Shown here: positions 1 through 8,200 of the stretch, piece by piece
Position numbering within the stretch: position 1 is the stretch's first letter
How the letters are laid out: each line of letters starts with the position of its first letter
DNA from: Actinospineispora spinosispora DSM 44797
Lineage (GTDB): Bacteria > Actinomycetota > Actinomycetes > Mycobacteriales > Pseudonocardiaceae
Direction: 5' to 3'
Length of the DNA: 64,000 bases
NCBI RefSeq assembly: GCF_000429025.1
Contig: NZ_KE386836.1
Coordinates: forward strand, 124,001 to 188,000
Translations under genes and position numbers: made by a program
The notes under the pieces: generated by a model
Databases searched by the model: none
What the model saw: only the letters and a program-made list of their open reading frames with translations
Told to the model about the DNA's origin: nothing

Positions 1-951
1 CGGGTCAGCCGCACGATTCCGGCGCCGGGCGAGGCCTCTGCCCCGCTGGTCGCCGCCGGTGACCTCGCGGTCGTCAACGGACTGCAGTCCGACCTGCGCG
101 CGGGCCCGGTCGCCCAGCGGCGCGCCGAGCTCGCCGCGAACGCCGCACTGCGCGCACACGAACAGGCCACCCTCGACGCACTCGCCGCGTTCCCCGAGCC
201 GCCGGTGCGGGAGACAGTCGCGGCGCGTTCCCAGGTCGCGTCGATGCAGAGCGCACCGGGCCGGCTGCCGGAAATCGTCACGCCCCGGCAAGCCGACCCG
301 CACGGTGACCTGGTGGTCACATCGCGCCACCCCCGGCCAACGATGGAGCCACCGCCGGAAGCGCGGACCGTCAGCTCGGTGGTGCCGACGACCACCCACG
401 CCGCCGAGTCGTCCGAGTCGAGCGGCAAGCGCAGCGACAACGGCACCACCGCCGCGCCGCCCCTCGCTCCCATGCCGCCGATCCCGCCGCCGGTCGCGGC
501 GGGGGACGGCTACCGGACCACGCCCGGCAGGCCCGGCAGGCTGGTCCATCCGGACGACGGCCCGTTCGGCCGGTCCGCGGTGCCGGCCGGTGGCGCCCAC
601 CCGGGCGGACTGCTCGACGAGCGCGCCGAACCGAGGAGAGCGGGCCGCCCCGAGATCGAGCTGCCCCGCAAGGCGCCGTTGATCCCGGGGCTGGTTCCGC
701 CCGGCTCGTTGGACGGCCCCGATCCTCGGGTGCACTCACCGGTTCGCGGAGCACCGCTGCCGCCGCCGGTCGACCGCCCCCTTCCGCTGCTGAGCGAGAC
801 GGCGGAGCCGGCAGGGGGCGACTTCCGGCGATGGCGGGGCGAGCGGGTCGGCTCGGTCGAGGAGCAGAACTTCGACGACAACTTCCGAGCGCTGCGCAGC
901 GACGAGTTCCCGGCGGTGCACGGCCTCGGTGAGGGAAGGAGGCGCTCGTGA
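1..951 (+). CDS. PPE-like ESX-associated protein, C-terminal part (5' truncated)
   Basis: The frame is open from base 1, so the true start is outside the window; about 316 residues are visible. The first ~70 residues are Ala/Arg-rich and helical looking. The rest is Pro/Gly/Ser-rich and disordered, ending in a more conserved-looking tail with WRGERVGSVEEQNFDDNF. The next gene is an EspG-type chaperone starting inside this stop codon. EspG proteins bind PPE-type type VII (ESX) substrates, so this is most likely the disordered C-terminus of a PPE-domain protein. That is inference from context: the PPE domain itself is not in the window. It could also be another Pro-rich WXG100-associated protein. 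Confidence 0.55.
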   Translation, partial: RVSRTIPAPGEASAPLVAAGDLAVVNGLQSDLRAGPVAQRRAELAANAALRAHEQATLDALAAFPEPPVRETVAARSQVASMQSAPGRLPEIVTPRQADPHGDLVVTSRHPRPTMEPPPEARTVSSVVPTTTHAAESSESSGKRSDNGTTAAPPLAPMPPIPPPVAAGDGYRTTPGRPGRLVHPDDGPFGRSAVPAGGAHPGGLLDERAEPRRAGRPEIELPRKAPLIPGLVPPGSLDGPDPRVHSPVRGAPLPPPVDRPLPLLSETAEPAGGDFRRWRGERVGSVEEQNFDDNFRALRSDEFPAVHGLGEGRRRS

Positions 952-1739
952 GCACCGCGGTCGCGGCCGACCTGACCTTGTCGGCGGTCGAGCTGGACGC
1001 CTGCTGGGAGCTGCTCGAACTGGGTGACACCCCGGAGACGCTGCTGCTGCCCAGTCCCGGGCGTGACCGGGCGGAACGCCGGGAGATCCTGGGTGACGTG
1101 CTGGCCGAGCTGGCCAGCAGAGGCCTCGCCGACCGGTCCTCGCCGGTCGAATCGCTGGCCCGGCCATTGCGCGTGCTCGCCGCGCCCGACCATCAGGTCG
1201 ACCTGCGTCTCGGCGGCGAGCCACATGGCACGGTTGTCGCGATCGGCGCCGTCGCCGGGTCCCTCGGCGCCGCGCTCGTGCAGTACGGGGACCGGATCCA
1301 GGTCCAGAGCATGCGACCGACCCAGATCATGGCGGCCCTGCTCGGGCTGTGTGGGCCGATCCGCCCCGGCGTCGGCCGCCCGGTCAACGTGCCCGCCGAC
1401 CTGTACGACGCCGCGCAGCAGGCTACGACCGACGGCAACCTGTGGACCATGGCCGACAACCTGGTGTCCGGGGGACTCCCGCGAGCCGACGCGAGCTCCT
1501 GGGTCCGGATGTGCACCGGAGTGCGCTCCTTCGGCCAGCTGGGCGTGACTTTCTGGCCAGAGGGCGCCCGACGGCCGGGCCGCTACGTGGTCGGTTTCCA
1601 CCACACCGAGACCGGCCACTACCTGCAGCTGCGTCGCCCACCCGACCACGGGAACGGCCGCGCGACCGTCACCGTCTGCCCGGTCGACGCCCACCGCCTG
1701 GCCCGCCTGACCGAGGAACTGCTCGCGGCCGGCTACTGA
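948..1739 (+). CDS. EspG-family ESX secretion-associated chaperone
   Basis: 263 residues, GTG start overlapping the previous stop by 4 bp (GTGA), so the two genes are translationally coupled. The architecture fits EspG: an N-terminal strand/helix region (LSAVELDACWELL), a central part with alternating strands, and the C-terminal block GRYVVGFHHTETGHYL followed by basic residues, which resembles the EspG 'FHDT..GRYL' ending. EspG proteins are cytosolic chaperones that hold PE-PPE substrates for type VII secretion. Pairing with the Pro-rich upstream gene suggests a dedicated substrate/chaperone pair away from a full ESX locus. Family assignment is from pattern recognition only. Confidence 0.7.
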   Translation: MSTAVAADLTLSAVELDACWELLELGDTPETLLLPSPGRDRAERREILGDVLAELASRGLADRSSPVESLARPLRVLAAPDHQVDLRLGGEPHGTVVAIGAVAGSLGAALVQYGDRIQVQSMRPTQIMAALLGLCGPIRPGVGRPVNVPADLYDAAQQATTDGNLWTMADNLVSGGLPRADASSWVRMCTGVRSFGQLGVTFWPEGARRPGRYVVGFHHTETGHYLQLRRPPDHGNGRATVTVCPVDAHRLARLTEELLAAGY

Positions 1740-1749
1740 CCCCGAGGCG

Positions 1750-2397
1750 TCACTCGGCGGGCCCCTGGGTCTTGGCCAGTGACTCTTCGATACGGGCCGG
1801 CTGATCGCCCAGACTCACGAGCAGGCTTCGGCTCAGGGGGATCAGGACCTGTTCGAGGCTGTCGTCGAGCGCCGACAGATGACCGGCCAGCTCCAGGGCG
1901 ACGTAGCCGTGCAGCAGGGTGGTCATCTGCGCGGTCACGGCGACCGGGTCGGTCGGCCGGATGCGGCCGAGGTCGATCGCGCGCTGGACCTTCGCGTGCA
2001 TGAGCGCGTAGTTCTGGTCGGCCCCGGCGGGTGTCGGATCCGTCGCCTGCGAGCGGCCGAACATCAGCTCGTACAGGTTCGGCCTGGCCAGCGCGGCCTC
2101 TCGGTACGCCATGGCGAGCTGGTAGAGATCGATGATCGGGTCGTCGGTGGTCGGCACCGTGAGCAGCCGCTCGTACAGCTGCCGGAACCCCTCCTCGCGG
2201 ACGGCCGCGAGCAGCTGCGGCATCCCGCCGAAGTGGTGGTACACCGCCATCGTGGTGCCGCCGACCTCGCGCGCGATCCGGCGTGCCTGCACCGAGGGCA
2301 GGCCTTCGTCGACGAGCAGCTGCGTCGCGGCCTGAATCAGCCGGTCCCGCATGCTCGCGCCGTCCGAGGGCGAGCGAGTGCTTGCGGCCTCTGACAT
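1750..2397 (-). CDS. TetR-family transcriptional regulator
   Basis: 215 residues from the ATG at 2397, which places MSEAAST about 17 residues before the HTH. A longer in-frame version would read through both operators and into the divergent gene, so it was rejected. N-terminal TetR HTH: RDRLIQAATQLLVDEG, then VQARRIAREVGGTTMAVYHHFGG. The C-terminal ligand-binding region resembles the TetR_C_13/WHG type. Divergent from the carotenoid oxygenase, with two inverted repeats between them. The likely role is autoregulated repression of the oxygenase, relieved by an unknown, probably hydrophobic ligand. Confidence 0.9.
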   Translation of the reverse strand: MSEAASTRSPSDGASMRDRLIQAATQLLVDEGLPSVQARRIAREVGGTTMAVYHHFGGMPQLLAAVREEGFRQLYERLLTVPTTDDPIIDLYQLAMAYREAALARPNLYELMFGRSQATDPTPAGADQNYALMHAKVQRAIDLGRIRPTDPVAVTAQMTTLLHGYVALELAGHLSALDDSLEQVLIPLSRSLLVSLGDQPARIEESLAKTQGPAE

Positions 2398-2408
2398 AAC
2401 TCGGTTAT
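2396..2408. promoter_or_regulatory. Putative TetR operator 1
   Basis: Inverted repeat ATAAC-TCG-GTTAT. It overlaps the start codon of the TetR gene. Its centre lies 30 bp (about three helical turns) from the centre of operator 2, and both share the ATAAC-N3-GTTAT core. Confidence 0.65.
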
Positions 2409-2419
2409 CCTCTTTCTCG

Positions 2420-2444
2420 GACGACATAACCTCGTTATGTCGTC
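2420..2444. promoter_or_regulatory. Putative TetR operator 2 (perfect 11-bp inverted repeat)
   Basis: GACGACATAAC-CTC-GTTATGTCGTC, perfect 11-bp arms with a 3-bp centre, in the divergent region between the TetR gene and the carotenoid oxygenase. The core is the same as operator 1. This is a strong candidate for the primary site controlling both promoters. Confidence 0.75.
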
Positions 2445-2479
2445 CGGGTTCGACGCCGCGCCCCAACTCGGAGGACAGC

Positions 2480-3952
2480 ATGTCCAACCTGTTCCTGACC
2501 GGCAACTTCGCCCCCGCGACGCGCGAGGAGACGATCACCACGCTGTCCGTCACCGGCCGGATTCCGGACCATCTGGACGGTCGCTACCTGCGGATCGGGC
2601 CCAACCCGGTCATGGAGGTCGATCCGGACACCTACAACTGGTTCAGCCTCTACGGCGACGGCATGGTCCATGGTGTGCGGCTGCGTGACGGCAAGGCCGA
2701 GTGGTACCGGAATCGGTGGGTGCGGACGCCCGACGTGGCGAGGGCGCTCGGTGAGCGTCCGAGCAGGCCGAACCATCGGGCCGGCAATCACATGATCGCG
2801 GCCAACACGAACGTCATCGGCCACGCGGGCCGGACGCTGGCGCTGATCGAGGGTGGAACGGCCGGCTACGAGCTGGGCGAGGAGCTGGAGACGCTCGGCG
2901 AGTGCGACTTCGACGGCACGCTGACCGGCGGATACACCGGTCACCCCAAACGGGACCCGGTCACCGGCGAGCTGCACGCGGTGTCCTACCGCAACCTCGG
3001 CCGCGACGTCGCGCAGTACTCGGTGATCGGCGTCGACGGCCGGGTGCGCGGAACGGTCGACTTCGACGTGCCCGGCAAGCCGGTGCTGCACGACATCGCG
3101 CTGACCGAGAACTATGTGCTGTTCTTCGACGTGCCCCTGGTGTTCGACCGGCCTGCCGCGGTGAGCATGGTCGTGCCGGACTGGATGCCCAGGTCGGCCC
3201 AGCTGGTGCTGTCCTCGCTGCTGGGCAAGGTGTCGATGCCGGAGAGCGTCGCCGGCCGGCTGATGTCGCGGGACCGGGTGGGTGCCACGAACGACTATCC
3301 GTTCACCTGGGACGCGAGCCACCCGTCGAGGATCGGCGTGCTTCCGCGCGACGGGGTGGACGCGGGAGTCCGCTGGTTCGACATCGAACCCTGCTATGTC
3401 TTCCACACCCTGAACGCCTACGAGGAGAACGGCTCGATCGTGTGCGACGCGGTCCGCCTCCAGGGCTACGACGGCGACGCGAAGTACGACATCCGGGATG
3501 CGTTCGACTCGGCGAGCCCCACGCTGCATCGCTGGGTCGTCGACCTCGCCTCGGGCAAGGTGCGGGAGTCCGGCATCGACGACCAGGTCCAGGAGTTCCC
3601 CGGGGTCGACCCTCGGCTGCTCGGGCGTCGGCATCGCTACGGCTACACGACCGCCGGCACGGTGAACCTGGACCCGACCCGGGAGCAGGACGCCATCCTG
3701 CGCCACGACATGGAACAGAACAGGACCACGACGCACTCGCTGCCGAGACACCACCGGGCCGGCGAGTTCTCCTTCGTTCCCACCAGCGTCGACGGCGCCG
3801 AGAACGATGGCGTGCTGATGGGTTTCGTCTACGACGAGACCACCGGCCTGAGCAACCTGACCCTCCTGGATGCGGCGACGATGGAGCCGATGGCAACGGT
3901 CCGTCTGCCGGCAAGGGTCCCCTTCGGCTTCCACGGCAACTGGGTGAGCTGA
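2480..3952 (+). CDS. Carotenoid oxygenase (RPE65/CCD family dioxygenase)
   Basis: 490 residues from the ATG at 2480; GGAGGACAGC just upstream gives a Shine-Dalgarno. Non-haem Fe(II) dioxygenase cleaving a C=C bond of carotenoids, apocarotenoids or stilbenes. The four iron-ligand histidines are all recognisable: His155 (GHPKRDP), His204 (LHDIALT), His309 (VFHTLNAYEENG) and His485 (GFHGNW, near the C-terminus). DGRYLRIGPNP and LYGDGMVHG are typical N-terminal blade motifs. No signal peptide. Controlled by the divergent TetR gene with two operators. The following fatty-acid-type degradation genes suggest that cleavage products feed beta-oxidation, but this is inference; lignostilbene-type substrates are equally possible. 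Confidence 0.93.
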   Translation: MSNLFLTGNFAPATREETITTLSVTGRIPDHLDGRYLRIGPNPVMEVDPDTYNWFSLYGDGMVHGVRLRDGKAEWYRNRWVRTPDVARALGERPSRPNHRAGNHMIAANTNVIGHAGRTLALIEGGTAGYELGEELETLGECDFDGTLTGGYTGHPKRDPVTGELHAVSYRNLGRDVAQYSVIGVDGRVRGTVDFDVPGKPVLHDIALTENYVLFFDVPLVFDRPAAVSMVVPDWMPRSAQLVLSSLLGKVSMPESVAGRLMSRDRVGATNDYPFTWDASHPSRIGVLPRDGVDAGVRWFDIEPCYVFHTLNAYEENGSIVCDAVRLQGYDGDAKYDIRDAFDSASPTLHRWVVDLASGKVRESGIDDQVQEFPGVDPRLLGRRHRYGYTTAGTVNLDPTREQDAILRHDMEQNRTTTHSLPRHHRAGEFSFVPTSVDGAENDGVLMGFVYDETTGLSNLTLLDAATMEPMATVRLPARVPFGFHGNWVS

Positions 3953-3960
3953 GGAGCGCG

Positions 3961-4023
3961 CACAGAGCGAGTACGCGCCGCACAGAGGCCCCAGCCTCTG
4001 TGCGGCGTAGACAACCTCTGTGT
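3961..4023. repeat. Palindromic element, CGCACAGAGGC class, copy 1
   Basis: Inner hairpin CGCCGCACAGAGGC / loop CCCA / GCCTCTGTGCGGCG (3976-4007), flanked by outer half-copies CACAGAG (3961-3967) and CTCTGTG (4017-4023). Follows the carotenoid oxygenase stop by 8 bp. Related elements at 34381-34446 and 63492-63563. It may act as a terminator, but no U-tract follows. Confidence 0.7.
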
Positions 4024-4061
4024 GAGCCGCAAGGGCATCGGTCAACTTGAATACAAAGTGA

Positions 4062-4073
4062 GTTGAATTCAAC
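4062..4073. promoter_or_regulatory. Palindromic operator-like site upstream of the SDR operon
   Basis: GTTGAATTCAAC is a perfect 12-bp palindrome. A related half-site (CAACTTGAATAC) begins at 4043. The region is AT-rich compared with its surroundings and lies 30-60 bp before the SDR gene, so it is a likely promoter/operator for the SDR-MaoC-thiolase operon. The regulator is unknown. Confidence 0.5.
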
Positions 4074-4102
4074 ATTGGGGCGCGTCGCACGGAGTCTCGT
4101 GG

Positions 4103-4849
4103 TTGGCTAGCAGCATGGGACTGCTGGACGGCAAGGTCGCCGTGATCACGGGTGCGGCGCAGGGGATCGGGCTGGAGATCGCGCGGGCGTACGTGGCACA
4201 GGGTGCCACCGTCGTGCTCGGTGACGTGAACGTCGAGGCCGCCGAGAAGTCGGCAGCCGACCTCGGCGGGCGCGCACTGGGCGTCCGGTGCGACGTCACC
4301 TCGGAGGACGAGGTGAACGCGCTGGTCACGCGCGCGGTCGACGAGTACGGCACGGTCGACGTGATGGTCAACAACGCCGGCATCACGCGCGACTCGACGA
4401 TGCGCAAGATGACCCTGGAGGACTTCCGGCTGGTGCTCGACGTCCATGTCACCGGCTCCTGGCTCGGCACGAAGGCCGCGGGTGCGGTCATGCGCGAGCG
4501 CAAGAGCGGGTCGATCGTGAACATCTCGTCGATCTCCGGCAAGGTCGGCAACATCGGCCAGACCAACTACAGCTCCGCGAAGGCCGCCATGGTCGGTCTG
4601 ACCAAGGCCTCCGCGAAGGAGCTCGCCTACCTGGGCGTCCGGGTCAACGCGATCCAGCCCGGACTGATCCGCACCGCGATGACCGAGGCCATGCGCCAGG
4701 ACGTATGGGACTCGAAGCTCGCGGAAATCCCGATGGCCCGTGCCGGTGAGCCCGCCGAGGTGGCCAACGTGGCATTGTTCCTGGCCAGCGACCTGTCCAG
4801 CTACATGACCGGCACCGTGCTCGAGGTGACCGGCGGCCGCTACATGTGA
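4103..4849 (+). CDS. Short-chain dehydrogenase/reductase (3-oxoacyl-ACP/3-hydroxyacyl-CoA type)
   Basis: 248 residues from TTG 4103, which has GGAG at a good distance; the in-frame ATG at 4115 is the alternative but lacks a close Shine-Dalgarno. NAD(P) motif [12 protein letters not shown], catalytic Ser in NISSISG, Tyr156 and Lys160 in YSSAKAAM, and the C-terminal GxxLEVTGG of FabG-like SDRs. Together with the MaoC and thiolase genes immediately downstream it forms a complete 'hydratase - dehydrogenase - thiolase' set for one round of acyl-CoA beta-oxidation. The exact substrate cannot be told. Confidence 0.88.
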   Translation: MASSMGLLDGKVAVITGAAQGIGLEIARAYVAQGATVVLGDVNVEAAEKSAADLGGRALGVRCDVTSEDEVNALVTRAVDEYGTVDVMVNNAGITRDSTMRKMTLEDFRLVLDVHVTGSWLGTKAAGAVMRERKSGSIVNISSISGKVGNIGQTNYSSAKAAMVGLTKASAKELAYLGVRVNAIQPGLIRTAMTEAMRQDVWDSKLAEIPMARAGEPAEVANVALFLASDLSSYMTGTVLEVTGGRYM

Positions 4850-4875
4850 AGTACGACCAATCGGGAGGCGCAAGG

Positions 4876-5328
4876 ATGCGGGTTTTCTCAGGGATCGACG
4901 ACCTCAAGTCGGCTGTCGGGCAGCACACCGGCACGAGTGACTGGGTCACCATCGAACAGAAGCAGATCGACACCTTCGCCGACGCCACCGGTGATCACCA
5001 GTGGATCCACGTCAACGCGGAGAAGGCCGAGTCCGGCCCGTTCGGCAAGACCATCGCGCACGGCTTCCTCACCTTGTCGCTGTTGCCGGTGTTCGGCGCG
5101 GCGACCTACCAGGTCGAGGGCATCAAGATGGGCATCAACTACGGCCTGAACAAGGTGCGGTTCACCTCGCCGGTGCCGGTGGGCAGCCGGGTGCGCGGCA
5201 GTTTCGAGCTGCTCGACGTGGCCGAGGTGACCGGTGGAGTCCAGGTGACCAACAAGGTCACCGTCGAGATCGAGGGCAGCGACCGGCCCGCGTGTGTGGC
5301 CGAGTCGCTGCTGCGCTACTACCTCTAG
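4876..5328 (+). CDS. MaoC-like (R)-enoyl-CoA hydratase
   Basis: 150 residues from ATG 4876; GGGAGG sits 8-9 bp upstream, which decides this start over a GTG at 4846. Hot-dog fold with the hydratase 2 motif FADATGDHQWIHV (catalytic Asp and His) and AHGFLTLSLLP. Hydrates trans-2-enoyl-CoA to the (R)-3-hydroxyacyl-CoA. Located 26 bp after the SDR and 16 bp before the thiolase, same strand: one operon. Confidence 0.9.
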   Translation: MRVFSGIDDLKSAVGQHTGTSDWVTIEQKQIDTFADATGDHQWIHVNAEKAESGPFGKTIAHGFLTLSLLPVFGAATYQVEGIKMGINYGLNKVRFTSPVPVGSRVRGSFELLDVAEVTGGVQVTNKVTVEIEGSDRPACVAESLLRYYL

Positions 5329-5344
5329 AAGGAGCGGAAGCCCG

Positions 5345-6559
5345 ATGCGGGATGCGGTCATTTGTGAGCCGTTGCGGACGCCGGTCGGCGGGTTCGGCGG
5401 CACATTGCGGGACGTGCCGGCTCACCAGTTGGCCGTCACGGTGGTCTGTGAGCTGATGTCCCGCACCGGGCTGTCCGGTGACGCGGTCGACGACGTGATC
5501 ATGGGTAACTGCTACCCGACCATGGACGCGCCCGCGTTCGGTCGGGTCGTGGCTCTGGACGCGGGGCTGCCGATCACCGCGACCGGGCTGCAGCTGGACC
5601 GTCGTTGCGGTTCCGGGCTGCAGTCCGTGCTGTTCGCGGCGATGCAGGTGCAGACCGGTGCGTCGGACCTGGTGCTGGCGGGCGGCGCGGAGTCGATGAG
5701 CAACGCGCCGTTCTACTCGACGTCGATGCGCTGGGGCGTGAAGGGCGTGCCGAGCGTCGAGCTGCACGACGCGCTGGCTCGCGGCCGGGTGACCGCCGGC
5801 GGGGTGAACTTCCCGGTGCCCGGCGGCATGCTGGAGACGGCCGAGAACCTGCGCCGCGAGTACAGCATCCCGCGCGAGGAGCAGGACGAGTTCTCGTTGA
5901 GCAGCCACCAGAAGGCGGCGGCCGCCGCCTCGTCCGGCCGGTTCGCCGAGGAGATCGTGCCGGTCACGGTCTCCGGTCGGCGCGGCGACACGGTTGTTGA
6001 GTCCGACGAGCACATCCGGCCGGACTCGTCGATGGAGTCGCTGGCGAAGCTGCGGCCCATCCTGGGTAAGGGCGACCCGGAGGCGACCGTCACCGCGGGT
6101 AACGCGTCCGGGCAGAACGACGGTGCCGCGCTGTGCATCGTGACGCACCCGGACCGGGCCGAGGAGCTGGGTCTTCGCCCGCTGGCGCGGCTGGTGTCCT
6201 GGTCGGTGGCTGGTGTCGAGCCCAAGACGATGGGCATCGGACCGGTGCCCGCCGTGGCGAAGGCCCTCGGGCGGGCCTCGCTGACGCTTGCCGACATGGA
6301 CCTGATCGAGCTGAACGAGGCGTTCGCCGCGCAGGTCCTGGCCTGCACCCGGGAGTGGGGCATCGAGCCGCTGAAGGACGAGCGGTTCAACGTCAACGGC
6401 TCGGGCATCTCACTCGGCCATCCGGTCGGCGCGACCGGCTGCAGGATCCTGACCACGATGGTGCGCGAGATGGCCCGCCGCGAGGCGCGCTACGGCCTGG
6501 AGACCATGTGCATCGGAGGCGGTCAGGGCCTGGCAGCGGTCATCGAACGGGTTTCCTGA
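5345..6559 (+). CDS. Acetyl-CoA C-acyltransferase (thiolase)
   Basis: 404 residues from ATG 5345, preceded by AAGGAGCGG. Thiolase with nucleophilic Cys88 (DRRCGSGLQ), NEAFAAQ, the His motif GISLGHPVGATG and the acid/base Cys in ETMCIGGGQG. Full length for the family. It performs the thiolytic step of the operon that begins with the SDR. No frameshift or missing catalytic residue. Acetoacetyl-CoA synthesis (biosynthetic direction) is possible, but the hydratase and dehydrogenase neighbours favour degradation. Confidence 0.93.
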   Translation: MRDAVICEPLRTPVGGFGGTLRDVPAHQLAVTVVCELMSRTGLSGDAVDDVIMGNCYPTMDAPAFGRVVALDAGLPITATGLQLDRRCGSGLQSVLFAAMQVQTGASDLVLAGGAESMSNAPFYSTSMRWGVKGVPSVELHDALARGRVTAGGVNFPVPGGMLETAENLRREYSIPREEQDEFSLSSHQKAAAAASSGRFAEEIVPVTVSGRRGDTVVESDEHIRPDSSMESLAKLRPILGKGDPEATVTAGNASGQNDGAALCIVTHPDRAEELGLRPLARLVSWSVAGVEPKTMGIGPVPAVAKALGRASLTLADMDLIELNEAFAAQVLACTREWGIEPLKDERFNVNGSGISLGHPVGATGCRILTTMVREMARREARYGLETMCIGGGQGLAAVIERVS

Positions 6560-6560
6560 T

Positions 6561-6611
6561 ACTAAACGTGATCTGTAACACTGGCTCCCCTTAAGGCGAC
6601 ACTAAATGTGA
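6561..6611 (+). promoter_or_regulatory. Direct repeats ACTAAACGTGA / ACTAAATGTGA
   Basis: Two 11-bp copies (6561-6571 and 6601-6611) with one mismatch, exactly 40 bp apart, in the AT-richer gap between the thiolase and the small protein at 6639. The spacing of about four helical turns suggests a regulator binding on one face of the DNA. No family could be assigned. Confidence 0.4.
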
Positions 6612-6638
6612 ACGCCGTCGGGGAGAGGACTGTCTGTC

Positions 6639-6893
6639 ATGGCTCGGGAAACCAACGAACTGCTCAGTCGCCGGGATATGGCGCTGCTCAATGCGGTGGC
6701 CGACCGTCGATGCGAGATCGTCTATGGCGCCAAGCCGCTGTTGTTCATGGATGGCAGGGCGTTCCCGGATCGGGAGGCCGCGCGCCGGTTGATCCGGGCC
6801 GGGCTGGTCGCCCAGCCGGGCATCGGCACGGGCCGTTGGCCGGCCCGCCTGACTGACACCGGCAGGATCCAGCTGTCCCGCGCAACCGACTGA
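6639..6893 (+). CDS. Small winged-helix-like protein, function unknown
   Basis: 84 residues; ATG at 6639 with GGGGAGAGG about 12 bp upstream. The sequence (SRRDMALLNAVADRRC, EAARRLIRAGLV, PARLTDTGRIQLS) reads like a compact winged helix: a helix pair followed by a short strand and 'LT.TG' wing. It has its own upstream direct repeats and a strong terminator palindrome directly after the stop, which supports a real short gene. DNA binding is inference only. Confidence 0.65.
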   Translation: MARETNELLSRRDMALLNAVADRRCEIVYGAKPLLFMDGRAFPDREAARRLIRAGLVAQPGIGTGRWPARLTDTGRIQLSRATD

Positions 6894-6895
6894 CC

Positions 6896-6939
6896 CCGTG
6901 AGTGGCGAGTGGTCTCCTGGGACCACTCGCCACTCACGG
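6896..6939. terminator. Long palindrome, GTGAGTG class, copy 1
   Basis: 19-bp perfect arms beginning CCGTGAGTGGCGAGTGGTC with a 6-nt loop, starting 3 bp after the small-protein stop and ending 8 bp before the stop of the convergent crotonase. Its position suggests a bidirectional terminator. There is no real U-tract on either side. Confidence 0.75.
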
Positions 6940-6946
6940 CTTGTGA

Positions 6947-7738
6947 TCAGGCAAAACGGGGGGCGCGCTTCTCGCGGTGGGCGGCTACGCCCTCGCGGAC
7001 GTCGGGGAGCCCGAAGCCGTAGAACTCCATGGCGAGCGAGGCGTCGAACGTCGGGCCCATCTGCCGGTACCAGTTGTTGAGCGTGTTCTTCGTCCAACGG
7101 GTCGCGGTGACCGAACCCGCCGCGAGGCGCTGCGCCACGGCCAGCGAACGGTCGGCCAGCTCGTCGTCGTCGACACACAACGAGACCAGACCGATCCGTT
7201 CCGCCTCCTCGCCGCTGAGTGCCTCGCAGGTGAGCAGGTAGTACTTGGCCTTCGCCATGCCGCACAGCAGCGGCCAGCAGATCGCCGCGTGATCACCCGC
7301 CGCGACACCCAGCCGGGTGTGCCCGTCGACGATCTTCGCGCGGCGCCCGGCGATCGACACGTCCGCGAGCAGTGCGACGACCAGCCCGGCGCCGACCGCG
7401 GGCCCGTTGATCGCCGAGACGATCGGGGTGTCACAGTTGACCAGGTTGTGCACCAGGTCCTTGGCCTCCTGGAACACTCGCGTACGGACCGCCGGGTCCT
7501 CGGTCATCTCGGTGATCATGTCGAACGAGCCGCCTGCCGAGAACGCCTTGCCCTCGCCGCGCACCAGCACCGCGCGCACGCTCTCGTCGCGGTGGATGAC
7601 CGGCCAGACATCGGCGAGGTCGGCGTGCATCGCGGCGGACACGGCGTTCAGGTTCGGCCCGTCCAGCAGCAGCTCGAGGATGCCTTCGGCCGGACGGCTG
7701 AACTTCAGGCTGGGAAACGCTGCGTAGCGGTCGGTCAT
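6947..7738 (-). CDS. Enoyl-CoA hydratase/isomerase family protein (crotonase)
   Basis: 263 residues. Crotonase fold: oxyanion-hole blocks [12 protein letters not shown] and [14 protein letters not shown]-terminal [16 protein letters not shown]. The usual glutamate pair of enoyl-CoA hydratases is not seen; the second active-site segment reads [12 protein letters not shown], with an Asp-His where many hydratases have a glutamate-containing segment. The chemistry may therefore differ from simple hydration (isomerase, decarboxylase or MenB-like use is possible). Divergent from the VOC gene with only 59 bp between the start codons. Confidence 0.85.
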   Translation of the reverse strand: MTDRYAAFPSLKFSRPAEGILELLLDGPNLNAVSAAMHADLADVWPVIHRDESVRAVLVRGEGKAFSAGGSFDMITEMTEDPAVRTRVFQEAKDLVHNLVNCDTPIVSAINGPAVGAGLVVALLADVSIAGRRAKIVDGHTRLGVAAGDHAAICWPLLCGMAKAKYYLLTCEALSGEEAERIGLVSLCVDDDELADRSLAVAQRLAAGSVTATRWTKNTLNNWYRQMGPTFDASLAMEFYGFGLPDVREGVAAHREKRAPRFA

Positions 7739-7797
7739 CTGGTGAACCTCGCAAATTTCGATCGATTGTGGTTTGGGTCACGCGCTACCGTCGAAGC

Positions 7798-8178
7798 ATG
7801 GCGGTACAGCTGAACCACACAATCGTCGCCAGTCGGGACAAGGCGCGCTCGGCGAACGACCTGGCCGACCTGCTCGGGCTACCCGCGCCGAGCGAGTTCG
7901 GCCCGTTCCACGTGCTCGAGGTCGAGAACGGGGTGAGCCTGGACTTCATGGCCGCCGACGAGATCAACCCGCAGCACTATGCGTTCCTGGTGTCCGAGGA
8001 CGAGTTCGACGCGATCTTCGGCCGCATCCGGGAGCGCGGGCTCGACTTCTGGGCCGAGCCGACCGGCACCGGCAAGGGCGAGATCAACACCAGGGACGGC
8101 GGCCGGGGCCTGTACTGGGAGAGCCCCGACGGGCACTACCTGGAGATCCTCACCCGGCCGTACGGCAGCGGAGGCTGA
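7798..8178 (+). CDS. VOC (glyoxalase/extradiol dioxygenase) superfamily protein
   Basis: 126 residues from ATG 7798. A longer GTG start at 7768 would overlap the divergent promoter. Two beta-alpha-beta-beta-beta modules: N-terminal NHTIVASRDKARSANDLADLLGL and C-terminal GLYWESPDGHYLEILTRPY, whose His and Glu are typical metal-ligand positions. Likely a single-domain metal enzyme or binding protein of the local catabolic set. The substrate is unknown. The next crotonase starts 22 bp later. Confidence 0.85.
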   Translation: MAVQLNHTIVASRDKARSANDLADLLGLPAPSEFGPFHVLEVENGVSLDFMAADEINPQHYAFLVSEDEFDAIFGRIRERGLDFWAEPTGTGKGEINTRDGGRGLYWESPDGHYLEILTRPYGSGG

Positions 8179-8200
8179 GCACTCGAAGTACGGTGCGAAC

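Noticed and set aside
2435-4873. 812-codon minus-strand open frame
   Set aside because: Antisense to the carotenoid oxygenase and SDR genes, which have full catalytic motifs; would cover both TetR operators.
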